DNA from: JBGTSJ01 sp041940305
Lineage (GTDB): Bacteria; Planctomycetota; Planctomycetia; Planctomycetales; Planctomycetaceae
DNA length: 17,283 nt
Reading direction: 5' to 3'
Assembly (NCBI GenBank): GCA_041940305.1
Contig: JBGTSJ010000046.1
Span: 1 to 17,283 of the forward strand
In this document: positions 1 through 7,249 of the stretch, in pieces
How positions within the stretch are numbered: position 1 is the stretch's first letter
How the letters are laid out: every line of letters starts with the position of its first letter
Made by a program: the position numbers and the translations under genes
The notes under the pieces: generated by a model
Database searches by the model: none
The model's input: the letters and a program-made list of their open reading frames with translations, nothing else
Told to the model about the DNA's origin: nothing

Positions 1-96
1 AAACTCACCTCCATTCTACGCACGCCGGTCAAGGGGTACTTGGCGATTGCCCTGTCGGCCCGCCGAGACGGTCTCGATCCAATCGGCAACCTTGCA

Positions 97-102
97 TACA
101 AT
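97..102 (+). promoter_or_regulatory. Possible -10 hexamer upstream of dsbD
   Basis: TACAAT lies about 70 bases before the preferred dsbD start at 172. It matches the bacterial -10 consensus at five of six positions, but no good -35 hexamer sits 16-18 bases upstream. It is listed because an open frame starting at 40 would begin upstream of this site, so a promoter here would favour the internal start. The call is weak without transcript data. Confidence 0.25.
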
Positions 103-171
103 CAGGGGACTTTCCCCGGCTCCCGGTGCGGGCCGGTGTCCGATCTCACGATTGGTAACAAGGCTGTGCTG

Positions 172-2604
172 ATGATCCGTTTCGCTCTTCGCCGCTGCGT
201 GAGCGCGGCATGCCTGGCCGCCGCCGTCTCACTCCTGCTGCCGCTCTCCGCCCGCGCCCAAGGCCTCGTCGATTCCTCCCTGTTCGGCGGCGGGTCCAAA
301 CCGACCCTGAAGGCGACGTTGTCCCCGTCGGACGCCCAGCCCGGCGACACGGTGGAGTTGGCCCTGCATCTCACGCTTCCCGAAGGGGGCGTCACGTACT
401 CTCAGGACCCGTCTTTCGCGAAGCCGATCGAGATCACGCTCAGCGAGTCGCTGGGACTGGATCCGCTCGATGCAGGGTTCACGCCCGATCATCCGCCCAA
501 GCGGTCGTACGACGACACCTTCCAGAAGGAACTCGAGAAGTTCGACCGGGACGTCACGTTCTCGAGCAAATTCCGGCTGACCGCCGGAGTGCCGCTGGAG
601 AATGTCTTCATCCGCGGCAAGTTCAAGCATCTGGTCTGCGTCGAGACCTGCGTTCCCTACACGCACGACTTCGCCGTATCGCTCACCGGCGGTCCGGTCC
701 CTCCGCCGGGTTCAATGACGGCCGCCATCGCCGCCGCTGATGCCGAGCCGGTCGCTGCCGATGAACCGGTCGTGTATGAGCAGGAAGTCACGCCCACGCG
801 GAAGGTCGCCGGCAAGGACCAGCCGGACCCGGTGGACCTCAAGTTCACGCTCTCGCCTGAGGGCGCCGCGGCCGGCGAGACGGTGACGCTGACGATCGTC
901 ATGGAAGTGGAAAAGGGCTGGCACTCCTACAGCCTTACGAAGGCGGAGAAACAGATCGGTCTCCCCACTGAGCTCAAGCTGGAGACGCTGCACAACCTCA
1001 AGGCGAGCGGCGAATTCACTGAGTCGCCGAAACCGAAACTGTACAACGGCACGGACAACGTCCACGAAGGCAAAGTCACGTGGACCCGCGAGTTCAAGGT
1101 GCAGGCCGACGGCGATTACGGCGTCAGCGGCTCGATCCGCTACATGATCTGCGACGACAAGTCGGTCTGTAAGCCGCCAAAGTCGGTGCCGATCAAGCTC
1201 GGGGTCGTTCCGCCCGATTCGTCGCGCGCCGCAGCGGCGCCGGTGGGCGATCAGCCGGCCATCGCCGGTCCCCTCGACATTCGCTCCTTCACGCTCGTCG
1301 AGGCCGATCCGCCGACCGACTTGGGAATGAACCTGCTGTTCGCGTTCCTGGGGGGCATGCTGCTGAACATCATGCCCTGCGTCCTGCCGGTAATCGCCAT
1401 CAAGGTCCTCAGCTTCGTGCAGCAGGCGGGTGAGAGCCGCGGTCGCGTACTGGCGCTCAACGTCACCTACTCGCTGGGCGTGATCTCCGTGTTCCTCGTG
1501 CTGGCCTCGCTGGCGGTGTTCCTCGGCAAGGGATGGGGATCGCTGTTTCAATACGACGGCTTCAACCTCGTCATGGCGGCCGTCGTGTTCGCCATGGGAC
1601 TGAGCCTGCTCGGCGTGTTCGAGATCCCGGTCCCCGGCATGGTCGGCTCCGCGGCGGGCGGCGTCCATCGCGAAGGGCTGCTCGGAGCGTTCAGCACCGG
1701 CATCTTCGCGACGCTGCTGGCGACCCCCTGCAGCGGCCCCTTCATGGGAACCACGCTCGCCTGGTCGGTGAAGCAGTCCGCACCCGTCATCTTCCTGATC
1801 TGGGGCGTGATGGGTCTGGGCATGGCGTCCCCCTATCTGCTGATCGGCGCCTTTCCCAGGCTGGTGTACTGGCTCCCCAAGCCCGGCATGTGGATGGTCC
1901 GCTTCAAGGAGTTCGCCGGCTTCGTCCTGATGGGGGCCGTCGTCTGGATCCTCACGTTCCTCAATCGCGACCTCATCGTTCCCGCTCTCGTCATCTTCGT
2001 CGGCATCTCGCTCGGGCTGTGGATGGTCGGCAACCTTTACGATCACGCGACGTCGCCCCGCCGCAAGTGGGCGGTTCGCGTCTCGGCGCTGGTGATGTCG
2101 GTTGCCATCTGCCTGTTCGGCTACCGGATGCAGTACACGTCCGAGCATCTCCCCTGGCAGGAGTTCTCCACGGCGAAGGTGGAGGAATTGCGGGCCGAAG
2201 GAACGCCGATCCTGATCGACTTCACCGCCGACTGGTGCGCCATCTGCAAGACCAACGAAGCGACCGCCCTCAACAAGGCGGCGACGATCCGCTTCGTCGA
2301 GGAGCACGGCATCGTCCCGCTGATGGCGGACTACACCATGGAAGACCCCGAGATCAAGCAGTGGCTCGACATCTGCGAACAGCAGGGCGTCCCGCTCACG
2401 CTGATCTTCCCGCGCGGCCGTTCCCACGAAGCGATCCCGCTGCGCGGCCTGTACTCGCAGTCGGTATTGCTCTCGCAACTTAAGTACGCCGTCGATCCCG
2501 ACGACGAATCCGCACAGCCCGAGGCTCCCGCCCGCACGGCGTCCGCCGAGGCGCCTCCGTCGATGCCGACGCCGCGCCCGGCCGAAACGGTGACGGTTCG
2601 ATAG
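172..2604 (+). CDS. dsbD: DsbD-type thiol:disulfide interchange protein with duplicated N-terminal domain
   Basis: This inner-membrane protein would carry electrons from cytoplasmic thioredoxin to periplasmic thiol partners such as cytochrome c maturation or disulfide isomerase proteins. The frame is open from 40, but the ATG at 172 is preferred: it follows AAGG at a suitable distance and begins a signal peptide (about residues 1-30, ending near SARAQG). The product is 810 residues. Residues about 43-175 and 220-345 look like two DsbD alpha-type domains, with cysteine pairs C156/C160 and C327/C333. A multi-helix DsbD membrane domain (about 385-630) has the paired cysteines C403 (MPCVLP) and C520 (TPCSGP). 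A C-terminal thioredoxin-like domain has a CAIC centre (C689, C692), followed by a low-complexity Ala/Pro tail. DsbD normally has one N-terminal domain, so the duplication is notable; ScsB-like members are an alternative name. All redox cysteines expected of a working relay are present. Confidence 0.93.
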   Translation: MIRFALRRCVSAACLAAAVSLLLPLSARAQGLVDSSLFGGGSKPTLKATLSPSDAQPGDTVELALHLTLPEGGVTYSQDPSFAKPIEITLSESLGLDPLDAGFTPDHPPKRSYDDTFQKELEKFDRDVTFSSKFRLTAGVPLENVFIRGKFKHLVCVETCVPYTHDFAVSLTGGPVPPPGSMTAAIAAADAEPVAADEPVVYEQEVTPTRKVAGKDQPDPVDLKFTLSPEGAAAGETVTLTIVMEVEKGWHSYSLTKAEKQIGLPTELKLETLHNLKASGEFTESPKPKLYNGTDNVHEGKVTWTREFKVQADGDYGVSGSIRYMICDDKSVCKPPKSVPIKLGVVPPDSSRAAAAPVGDQPAIAGPLDIRSFTLVEADPPTDLGMNLLFAFLGGMLLNIMPCVLPVIAIKVLSFVQQAGESRGRVLALNVTYSLGVISVFLVLASLAVFLGKGWGSLFQYDGFNLVMAAVVFAMGLSLLGVFEIPVPGMVGSAAGGVHREGLLGAFSTGIFATLLATPCSGPFMGTTLAWSVKQSAPVIFLIWGVMGLGMASPYLLIGAFPRLVYWLPKPGMWMVRFKEFAGFVLMGAVVWILTFLNRDLIVPALVIFVGISLGLWMVGNLYDHATSPRRKWAVRVSALVMSVAICLFGYRMQYTSEHLPWQEFSTAKVEELRAEGTPILIDFTADWCAICKTNEATALNKAATIRFVEEHGIVPLMADYTMEDPEIKQWLDICEQQGVPLTLIFPRGRSHEAIPLRGLYSQSVLLSQLKYAVDPDDESAQPEAPARTASAEAPPSMPTPRPAETVTVR

Positions 2605-2663
2605 GCCATTCACGCGTTCGCATTGAGCGACGTGATTCGCCTCGCCACAAGCCCATGTTTAGC

Positions 2664-2677
2664 CCCGGCCCACCGGG
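2664..2677. terminator. Weak hairpin between convergent genes
   Basis: CCCGG and CCGGG (2664-2668 and 2673-2677) can pair around a four-base loop. The site lies between the end of dsbD and the end of the small membrane protein on the other strand. A second weak stem (TGTGG/CCACA) follows at about 2685-2702. Neither is followed by a T tract, so intrinsic termination is only possible, not shown. Confidence 0.25.
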
Positions 2678-2716
2678 ACGGGAGTGTGGTGCCCGCCCCA
2701 CATCCGGCTCGTCGGA

Positions 2717-2956
2717 TCAGCGAAGATCGCGCCAGGCGTCCCACGAGAGATAGCCCACGATCGCCGCGCACACGATGAACAGGATGTCCATCAGCTTGGT
2801 GTGCGTGGAGCCGGAGAAGGGGACGCCGATCACGAGGTCGGCAATGGCGGCTGCGGCCACCAGTCCGGCGACGACCATCGAGCCAATGACCATCTTCTTC
2901 GGGGCGTCGGACATCGCGGGCGTCACTGTCTCCGGCGAAAACTGGAATCCGGCCAT
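2717..2956 (-). CDS. Small two-helix membrane protein, unknown function
   Basis: The 79-residue product has a short polar N-terminus (to about residue 20) and two hydrophobic segments at about residues 22-46 and 55-72, ending in a charged WRDLR tail. This is the layout of a helical-hairpin membrane protein. I do not recognise a named family and propose no function. The ATG at 2956 is supported by AGGAAAGG about 8 bases upstream and by a TATACT -10-like hexamer 30 bases upstream on the same strand. It faces dsbD tail to tail and lies downstream of the aminotransferase on the same strand, 189 bases away. The small size makes the call less certain than its neighbours, but the start signals and the clean hydrophobic pattern favour a real gene. 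Confidence 0.72.
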   Translation of the reverse strand: MAGFQFSPETVTPAMSDAPKKMVIGSMVVAGLVAAAAIADLVIGVPFSGSTHTKLMDILFIVCAAIVGYLSWDAWRDLR

Positions 2957-2985
2957 GGATTAGGCCTTTCCTGACAAGGAGGCCG

Positions 2986-2991
2986 AGTATA
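2986..2991 (-). promoter_or_regulatory. TATACT -10 element for the small membrane protein
   Basis: On the minus strand the sequence reads CCGTATACTCGG. TATACT differs from the -10 consensus at one base and would give a leader of about 22 bases before the ATG at 2956. No strong -35 is visible 16-18 bases further up. A similar GGTATACTTGG occurs upstream of the ECF sigma factor. Confidence 0.4.
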
Positions 2992-3058
2992 CGGCAATCC
3001 GCATATCGACTGCCAGTGGATTTCCCTCCGGCGAACAGGCTTTTGCCGTCGCCTTCCC

Positions 3059-3099
3059 CACACCAGCCCGACGCGCCAGCGAGGGCCGAACGTCGCTGG
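3059..3099 (+). repeat. Interspersed repeat A, copy 1
   Basis: This is a copy of a roughly 40-base GC-rich element also found near 10400, 11525 and 16556. The first 40 bases (3059-3098) are identical to copy 3. An inner inverted repeat, CCAGCGA/TCGCTGG around a 10-base loop, can form a 7-base-pair stem. This copy lies 46 bases beyond the aminotransferase stop codon, between two minus-strand genes. I recall similar strings as common between genes in planctomycete genomes, but did not check that here. Confidence 0.85.
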
Positions 3100-3145
3100 A
3101 CCTCCAACCCGAAAACCTCTGGACGATCACACACTCCAGTCCTGC

Positions 3146-4264
3146 CTACGCCCCGCCAGCCGTCGCCAACCGTGTCAGCACGTCGATCCCCCGCCGCAGC
3201 GTCTCCTCCCTCGCCGCGTAAGAAATCCGGAAGTGCGTGTCCTGGCTGCTGAACACATTGCCGGGGATGATGAGCAGGTTGTTGCGGATCGCTTCGGCAA
3301 CAAACTCGCTCCCGGTCCCCCACGGCGCCCGCACGAAAAGGTAGAAGGCGCCCCCCGCGCCGTGGATCTCATAGGCGGACTGCAGCCCGTCGCGGATCAG
3401 GTCCCGCTTGCCGCGGTACTCGGCGACGCGGTCCGAAACATCGAACCCGCACGCCTCCACGGCCGCCCATTGCACCGGGTGCGGCGCGCAGACGAACGTG
3501 AACTGCTGCAGCTTGGTCATCTGCTGGATGACCTCCGCCGGCCCATGACACCAGCCGACCCGCCACCCCGTCATCGAGTGCGACTTGCTGAACCCGTCGA
3601 TCACGATCGTCCGATCGTTGAACTTTGCCGGGCTGACGAACGGCGCGTCGTAACAGAAGGCTCGATAGATCTCGTCGCTGATCAGCGCGATGTTCCGCTC
3701 GGCCGCCAGCTCGGCGAGTCCGCGAACTTCCTCTTCCGAAGCGACGGCCCCGGTCGGATTCGCCGGACTGTTGAACAGGATGACCTTCGTCCGCGGTGTG
3801 ATCGCGGCCCGCACGCGGTCCAGATCGATGCGGAAATCGGGGTACGTGCTCACCAGCACCGTCTTCCCGCCGGCGAGCGTCGTGAGGTGCTTGTACATCA
3901 CGAAGTACGGATCGAACGCAATGACCTCGTCTCCCGGGTTGACGAGCGTCATCAGCGCCAGCATCAGCCCCCCGCTCGTGCCGCTGGTCACGAAGGCCCG
4001 TCGATCGGAGTGGCCGTACTCCGCATCCACGCTCCCCTGGATCGAATCCAGCAGCGGCCGGATGCCCTGCGTCTGGCTGTAGGCGTTCTTCCCATTATCG
4101 ACCGCCTGATGCAGGGCCGCCTTGATCGGTTCCGGCGTGTCGAAATGCGGCTGACCGATGCTCAGGTTGATCGGGTCCTGCATCGTGGCGGCGAGGTCGA
4201 ACACCTTGCGGATGCCGGAGGCGTCGATCAGCCGCATCCGGTCGGCGATCCAGGAGTCGGACAT
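3146..4264 (-). CDS. Class I PLP-dependent aminotransferase
   Basis: This cytoplasmic enzyme would transfer an amino group between an amino acid and a 2-oxo acid with pyridoxal phosphate. The 372-residue product has the fold-type I signature: SPANPTG for cofactor and substrate contact, SDEIYRAF, the Schiff-base lysine K227 within FSKSHSMTGWRVGW, and HFRISYA near the C-terminus with the arginine expected to bind the substrate carboxylate. It resembles aspartate/aromatic-type subgroup members; the substrate cannot be fixed from sequence. The frame is open to 4666, but the ATG at 4264 is chosen because the family begins with about this sequence and the upstream translation is unstructured intergenic DNA containing a repeat. 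A TACATT -10-like site at 4286-4291 agrees with that start. It diverges from the ECF sigma gene. Confidence 0.93.
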   Translation of the reverse strand: MSDSWIADRMRLIDASGIRKVFDLAATMQDPINLSIGQPHFDTPEPIKAALHQAVDNGKNAYSQTQGIRPLLDSIQGSVDAEYGHSDRRAFVTSGTSGGLMLALMTLVNPGDEVIAFDPYFVMYKHLTTLAGGKTVLVSTYPDFRIDLDRVRAAITPRTKVILFNSPANPTGAVASEEEVRGLAELAAERNIALISDEIYRAFCYDAPFVSPAKFNDRTIVIDGFSKSHSMTGWRVGWCHGPAEVIQQMTKLQQFTFVCAPHPVQWAAVEACGFDVSDRVAEYRGKRDLIRDGLQSAYEIHGAGGAFYLFVRAPWGTGSEFVAEAIRNNLLIIPGNVFSSQDTHFRISYAAREETLRRGIDVLTRLATAGGA

Positions 4265-4285
4265 GACGTGTTCCACCCAGGTCGT

Positions 4286-4291
4286 AATGTA
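4286..4291 (-). promoter_or_regulatory. Possible -10 for the aminotransferase
   Basis: On the minus strand TACATT lies 22 bases before the ATG at 4264, giving a leader of about 15 bases. The -35 is not recognisable. It is weak support for the chosen start. Confidence 0.28.
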
Positions 4292-4436
4292 AAAGTGTGA
4301 CGTTGCCGATTCTGACGCGAGGGTCATCCAATGACCAGCGGGACACTCCCCTCCCGATTCTGTTCGCGGTCCGATCCGCTCGCGTCCAGAGAATCCCGGT
4401 CCACCCGCAGCCGGCACGCCCCGCGAAGCGGACAAC

Positions 4437-4470
4437 CCAGAGTAGCAGGCACACTCCGTGTGCCGTCCGC
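4437..4470 (+). repeat. Repeat B copy 1, with perfect hairpin
   Basis: Positions 4448-4464 read GGCACAC-TCC-GTGTGCC, a 7-base-pair perfect stem with a 3-base loop. Positions 4437-4457 match 16417-16437 at 20 of 21 bases, and the next 13 bases match at 9. The second copy has lost the right half of the stem. Both copies lie in divergent intergenic regions. There is no T tract, so this is not a typical terminator. Confidence 0.7.
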
Positions 4471-4591
4471 CGGACCTGCAACAACGCTGACCTCTCTCAG
4501 GGGCCAAGTTGTGCAAACTGCGAAACTCCGATCCTGCACGCGTCCGAGACATGTTCCACCGCCGCTGCTCGCCTGATCCGGACTGCGGCGG

Positions 4592-4597
4592 TATACT
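4592..4597 (+). promoter_or_regulatory. TATACT -10 element upstream of the sigma operon
   Basis: TATACT within GGTATACTTGG matches the housekeeping -10 at five of six positions. No clear TTGACA-like hexamer is found 16-18 bases upstream. The leader to the sigma start would be about 100-130 bases, long enough for further control. Confidence 0.35.
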
Positions 4598-4700
4598 TGG
4601 CCAGACGCGACACGGGAACCGGCCGGCCGCTGCAGGGAGGCCCGCAGGCCCCGATTTCCTCGCCAATCAGAAACTCTGGGCGGACTCCGGGGTTTAACCT

Positions 4701-5345
4701 GTGACGTCCGTTGCATCCAAAGGCTGCCTGGTGGCATCCACGGTCGAAGCACAATCGCAGTACCTCCGCGATCCGGATGTGCAGCTCATGCTGCGCGTCA
4801 AGGAGGGGGACGAGGCGGCCTTTGCCAGGCTTGTAGCCGCATACCAGGACCGGCTGATCAGCATTTTTGCGAATCTGGTCGGCGGTCAGGAGGCGGCGGA
4901 AGACCTCACGCAGGAACTGTTCCTCCGCATCTACCGCGCCCGCCACGGATACGAGCCGAACGCCAAGTTCTCCACCTGGGTCTTCCGAATCGCCAACAAC
5001 CTCGCCAGCAATTCGCGCCGCAGCAAAGGCCGTCGCAAGGAGGTGCAGCTCAAAACGACCGAGTCGGGACCGATGGGCACGCGGCCGGCGGAAAAACTGC
5101 TGGCGGAAAAATCGGCCCTCATGCCGACGCGGCAGCTCGACAAACGCGAACTGCAGCAGTACGTCCGTGAAGCCATGGAAACCCTGAATGAACGGCAGCA
5201 GATGGCCCTGCTGCTCCACAAGTTTGAGGACATGAGTTACATCGACATCGGCGAGGCCATGGAAATGTCGCCGCAGGCCGTGAAGTCATTGTTGTCCCGT
5301 GCGCGCGAGACGCTCCGCACGCGGCTGGAATCGTACATTCGGTAA
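4701..5345 (+). CDS. ECF-type RNA polymerase sigma factor
   Basis: This is a group 4 (ECF) sigma factor of 214 residues that would direct RNA polymerase to its own promoter set. Region 2 runs from about residue 33 to 105: the helix with AYQDRLISIFANLVGG, the core-binding QEAAEDLTQELFLRIYR, and the -10-recognising segment around KFSTWVFRIANNLASNSRR. A linker of about 45 residues follows. Region 4 (about 155-210) has LNERQQMALLLHKFEDMSY and a helix-turn-helix around IGEAMEMSPQAVKSLLSRAR. Two GTG starts are possible, at 4701 and 4731; the second follows AAAGG at a better distance and would shorten the protein by 10 residues. The gene leads a three-gene set with the anti-sigma-like protein 65 bases downstream, the usual arrangement for an ECF factor and its membrane regulator. 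Confidence 0.93.
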   Translation: MTSVASKGCLVASTVEAQSQYLRDPDVQLMLRVKEGDEAAFARLVAAYQDRLISIFANLVGGQEAAEDLTQELFLRIYRARHGYEPNAKFSTWVFRIANNLASNSRRSKGRRKEVQLKTTESGPMGTRPAEKLLAEKSALMPTRQLDKRELQQYVREAMETLNERQQMALLLHKFEDMSYIDIGEAMEMSPQAVKSLLSRARETLRTRLESYIR

Positions 5346-5410
5346 ACGCCGTCGTCCCCGTTGCCGGCGTGCAGCGGGGCGGCATCACACTGTTCGTTCG
5401 GATTCGGGCG

Positions 5411-5935
5411 ATGGACCAGTTCAGCCGGCTCTCCGCGACGCAGCGATCCAATCTCGTTGCGTACCTGGACGGCGAACTCGACGACCAGGAGACGGCCGAG
5501 ATCGAGTCCGTCCTGGCGAACAGCGCCGTCGCGCGCAACGACGTGGAGCAGCTCGCCCGCACCTACGACCTGCTGGACGAACTTCCCCGCATCAAGGCCC
5601 CGCGCGAATTCACCGAGCGCACCCTCACCACCGTCCGCCTCGACGGCGTGCGCCCCGACTACACGCAGACCGAATGGTACCGCCGGTTGCGGCGCGGCCT
5701 GAATCTCGCCGCCTGGCTCGTCGCCATGACGGCCGCCTCGGCCGTCGGCTACCTGGCGACGCGCGTCTGGGTCCCCAATGAGGCCAACGTGCTGGTCCGC
5801 GACTTCGAAGTCATCCAGCGCATGGATGAGTACCGGGAGGTGGACAACGTCGAGTTCCTGCGAACGCTCGATGCCCAGCACGGGCCGCTGCTGAAGGAAA
5901 TCCGCGAGCGAGGCATCCGTGAAAAAACTCGATAG
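5411..5935 (+). CDS. Putative single-span anti-sigma factor
   Basis: The 174-residue product has an acidic N-terminal helical domain (about 1-60, with NLVAYLDGELDDQETAEIE) typical of cytoplasmic sigma-binding segments in membrane anti-sigma factors. One hydrophobic span follows at about 98-120, then a charged extracytoplasmic tail of about 55 residues. There is no HxxxCxxC zinc motif, so it is not a ZAS-type regulator. The role as partner of the preceding sigma factor is inferred from position and topology, not from a recognised domain. The ATG at 5411 is chosen because the N-terminus then resembles this class; an in-frame ATG at 5369 would add 14 residues, and neither start has a strong ribosome-binding site. 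Its 3' end overlaps the next gene by 17 bases, pointing to translational coupling. Confidence 0.8.
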   Translation: MDQFSRLSATQRSNLVAYLDGELDDQETAEIESVLANSAVARNDVEQLARTYDLLDELPRIKAPREFTERTLTTVRLDGVRPDYTQTEWYRRLRRGLNLAAWLVAMTAASAVGYLATRVWVPNEANVLVRDFEVIQRMDEYREVDNVEFLRTLDAQHGPLLKEIRERGIREKTR

Positions 5936-7091
5936 CACGCGCATCTGGTTCATTGTCGCCTCGGCTATCGCGCTGGCGATTCCGCCGCTCGTCCTCCGCG
6001 CGGGCCCCGACGGCTACGACCAGGTCCGCACCAAAGTCGCCACCATGACGCAGACGGAGCGCAACCGCTTCGAACGCAACAGCCAGGAATACCTGAAGCT
6101 CACCCCGGAGCAGCGCGACCACTACCGCGCCATCCACGCCGCACTGGAGCAGGACCGCGAGCAGAATCACGGCCGGCTCACTCAGGCGATGGAAGACTAC
6201 TACGCCTGGCTCGGCACGCTGCAGACCTTCCCGCGCGAAGAGCTCCGCACCACGACCGATCCCGAGCAGCGCATCGCGAAAATCAACACCGTGCTCGAAG
6301 AGCAGTCGCAGGAGCAGTTGCGGGACCTCCCGCATTTGCGCCGCATGTTCGAACGGCTCCCGTCGCTGTCGCCGGATCAGCTGCGACGGGCGATGGAAAC
6401 CCTGGAACGCGCCGTGACGCTCAATCAGGAGCAGGCCGAACGCCTGCGATCCCGCAGCGGCATCGAACGCTATCTCGAGTTCTTCCAGATTCTGCGCGAG
6501 CGGGACCTCCGCTTCGATCAGGTTCTGGATCGCGCAGACAATACGGCGCTCGCGGCGGCGCTGCCGAGCGGCAAACTCCCCGACTGGTCGAATGAGGATG
6601 ACCCCGCCCAGCAGCGGCGCGGCTTCCTCTCGATCGTCCTCTTCTGGAACCTCATGCGGGAGCATCAGCTGGAGATCCGCCAGCGCCGGCCGGGACAATC
6701 GGATCTTGAAGCATTCGTCAGGGACTGGCCGGAGGATCGCCAGGCCGATCTCGACCGCCTCTTCGAACTTGAGCCCGATCAGTTCCGCCAGAGCCTGGAG
6801 CGCGCATATGCAGCCGAAAACCTGCAGCTGGACTTTGAGGTCGTCGGCGAAGTGATGTTCGGACGCGACTGGCGCCCGCGCGGACCCCGTTCCGGATTCG
6901 GTGAAAACGATCAGCGCGGGCCCGACGGCCGTGACCGCGGCGACGAACGGGAGCGCGGTCGTGGACCAGGCGATGGTCGGGGACGCAACGATGACCGGCG
7001 CGACCGGCCTCCCCGTCCAGGCGAAGACGGACCTCGTCCGCCCCAACCGGCCGGAGAGCAGCCGACCGACGAGCCCCCGCCGGAGCGGTGA
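5919..7091 (+). CDS. Membrane-anchored or secreted helical protein with Arg/Asp/Gly/Pro-rich tail
   Basis: The GTG start at 5919 lies inside the anti-sigma gene with GCGAGG about 5 bases upstream, so translation is probably coupled. The 390-residue product has one N-terminal hydrophobic segment (about 9-27) that could be a signal peptide or anchor. A long, highly charged, predicted helical region follows (about 35-310). It holds repeated helix starts of the type LTPEQRDHY, LSPDQLRRA and LEPDQFRQS, reminiscent of DUF3106 or Spy/CpxP-like proteins; I cannot assign a family. The last 65-70 residues (about 320-390) are low-complexity Arg, Asp, Gly, Glu and Pro and are likely disordered. As third gene of a sigma/anti-sigma set it may be an extracytoplasmic sensor or accessory to the anti-sigma factor, but that is inference. 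Confidence 0.85.
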   Translation: MKKLDSTRIWFIVASAIALAIPPLVLRAGPDGYDQVRTKVATMTQTERNRFERNSQEYLKLTPEQRDHYRAIHAALEQDREQNHGRLTQAMEDYYAWLGTLQTFPREELRTTTDPEQRIAKINTVLEEQSQEQLRDLPHLRRMFERLPSLSPDQLRRAMETLERAVTLNQEQAERLRSRSGIERYLEFFQILRERDLRFDQVLDRADNTALAAALPSGKLPDWSNEDDPAQQRRGFLSIVLFWNLMREHQLEIRQRRPGQSDLEAFVRDWPEDRQADLDRLFELEPDQFRQSLERAYAAENLQLDFEVVGEVMFGRDWRPRGPRSGFGENDQRGPDGRDRGDERERGRGPGDGRGRNDDRRDRPPRPGEDGPRPPQPAGEQPTDEPPPER

Positions 7092-7180
7092 CGTCCCGGC
7101 TGGATAGCGCTTCCGCACGATCGGCTCGCACGTCGGTGCAACCTCGCGTCCTCAATCGGTCCCCTGGGCCGGCATTGCCC

Positions 7181-7193
7181 GCCCGCCGCGGGC
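7181..7193 (+). terminator. Short GC hairpin after the sigma operon
   Basis: GCCCG-CCG-CGGGC forms a 5-base-pair stem about 90 bases past the last stop of the operon and just before the presumed hemQ promoter. A TTT run occurs 6-8 bases later, not directly after the stem, so terminator activity is uncertain. Confidence 0.3.
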
Positions 7194-7201
7194 CGATCCT
7201 T

Positions 7202-7207
7202 TACAAT
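7202..7207 (+). promoter_or_regulatory. Possible -10 for hemQ
   Basis: TACAAT lies 42 bases before the hemQ ATG. A TTGCCC string at 7175-7180 is 21 bases upstream, too far for a standard spacer. If used, it makes an open-frame start at 7088 impossible and agrees with the ATG at 7250. Confidence 0.35.
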
Positions 7208-7249
7208 TCCGGTGACTCTCAACGGCAATTACTCAGAAGGAACAACAGC

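Larger units (their letters stand above)
4265..4700. other. Divergent intergenic region, aminotransferase / ECF sigma factor
   Basis: This 436-base stretch holds no convincing gene. It contains a TACATT -10-like site for the leftward gene (4286-4291), repeat B copy 1 with a perfect hairpin (4437-4470), a TATACT -10-like site for the rightward sigma operon (4592-4597), and a GGGAACC string (4614-4620) resembling an ECF-type -35 but without a recognisable ECF -10 about 16 bases later. Short open frames here are explained by base composition and the repeat. Confidence 0.7.

Noticed and set aside
1..171. A longer N-terminus of DsbD starting at 40.
   Set aside because: The first 44 codons encode no signal or domain, whereas the ATG at 172 begins a proper signal peptide with a ribosome-binding site.
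712..2613. A 633-codon open frame on the minus strand across dsbD.
   Set aside because: It lies wholly opposite a gene with clear signal peptide, membrane helices and redox motifs. Its translation is Arg/Asp/Gly/His-rich without any domain, as expected for the antisense of high-GC coding DNA.
3233..4300. A 355-codon open frame on the plus strand across the aminotransferase.
   Set aside because: It is opposite a gene with intact PLP-enzyme motifs and has no recognisable features.
4331..4576. An 81-codon open frame in the divergent gap before the sigma factor.
   Set aside because: It contains translated repeat B, lacks a ribosome-binding site and has no domain.
4614..4620. GGGAACC as an ECF-type -35 for autoregulation of the sigma operon.
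   Set aside because: No ECF-like -10 follows at 16-17 bases, so the match is probably chance in GC-rich DNA.
5811..7118. A 435-codon open frame on the minus strand across the third gene of the sigma operon.
   Set aside because: The plus-strand gene has a coupled start, a ribosome-binding site and operon context; the minus-strand frame has none of these.
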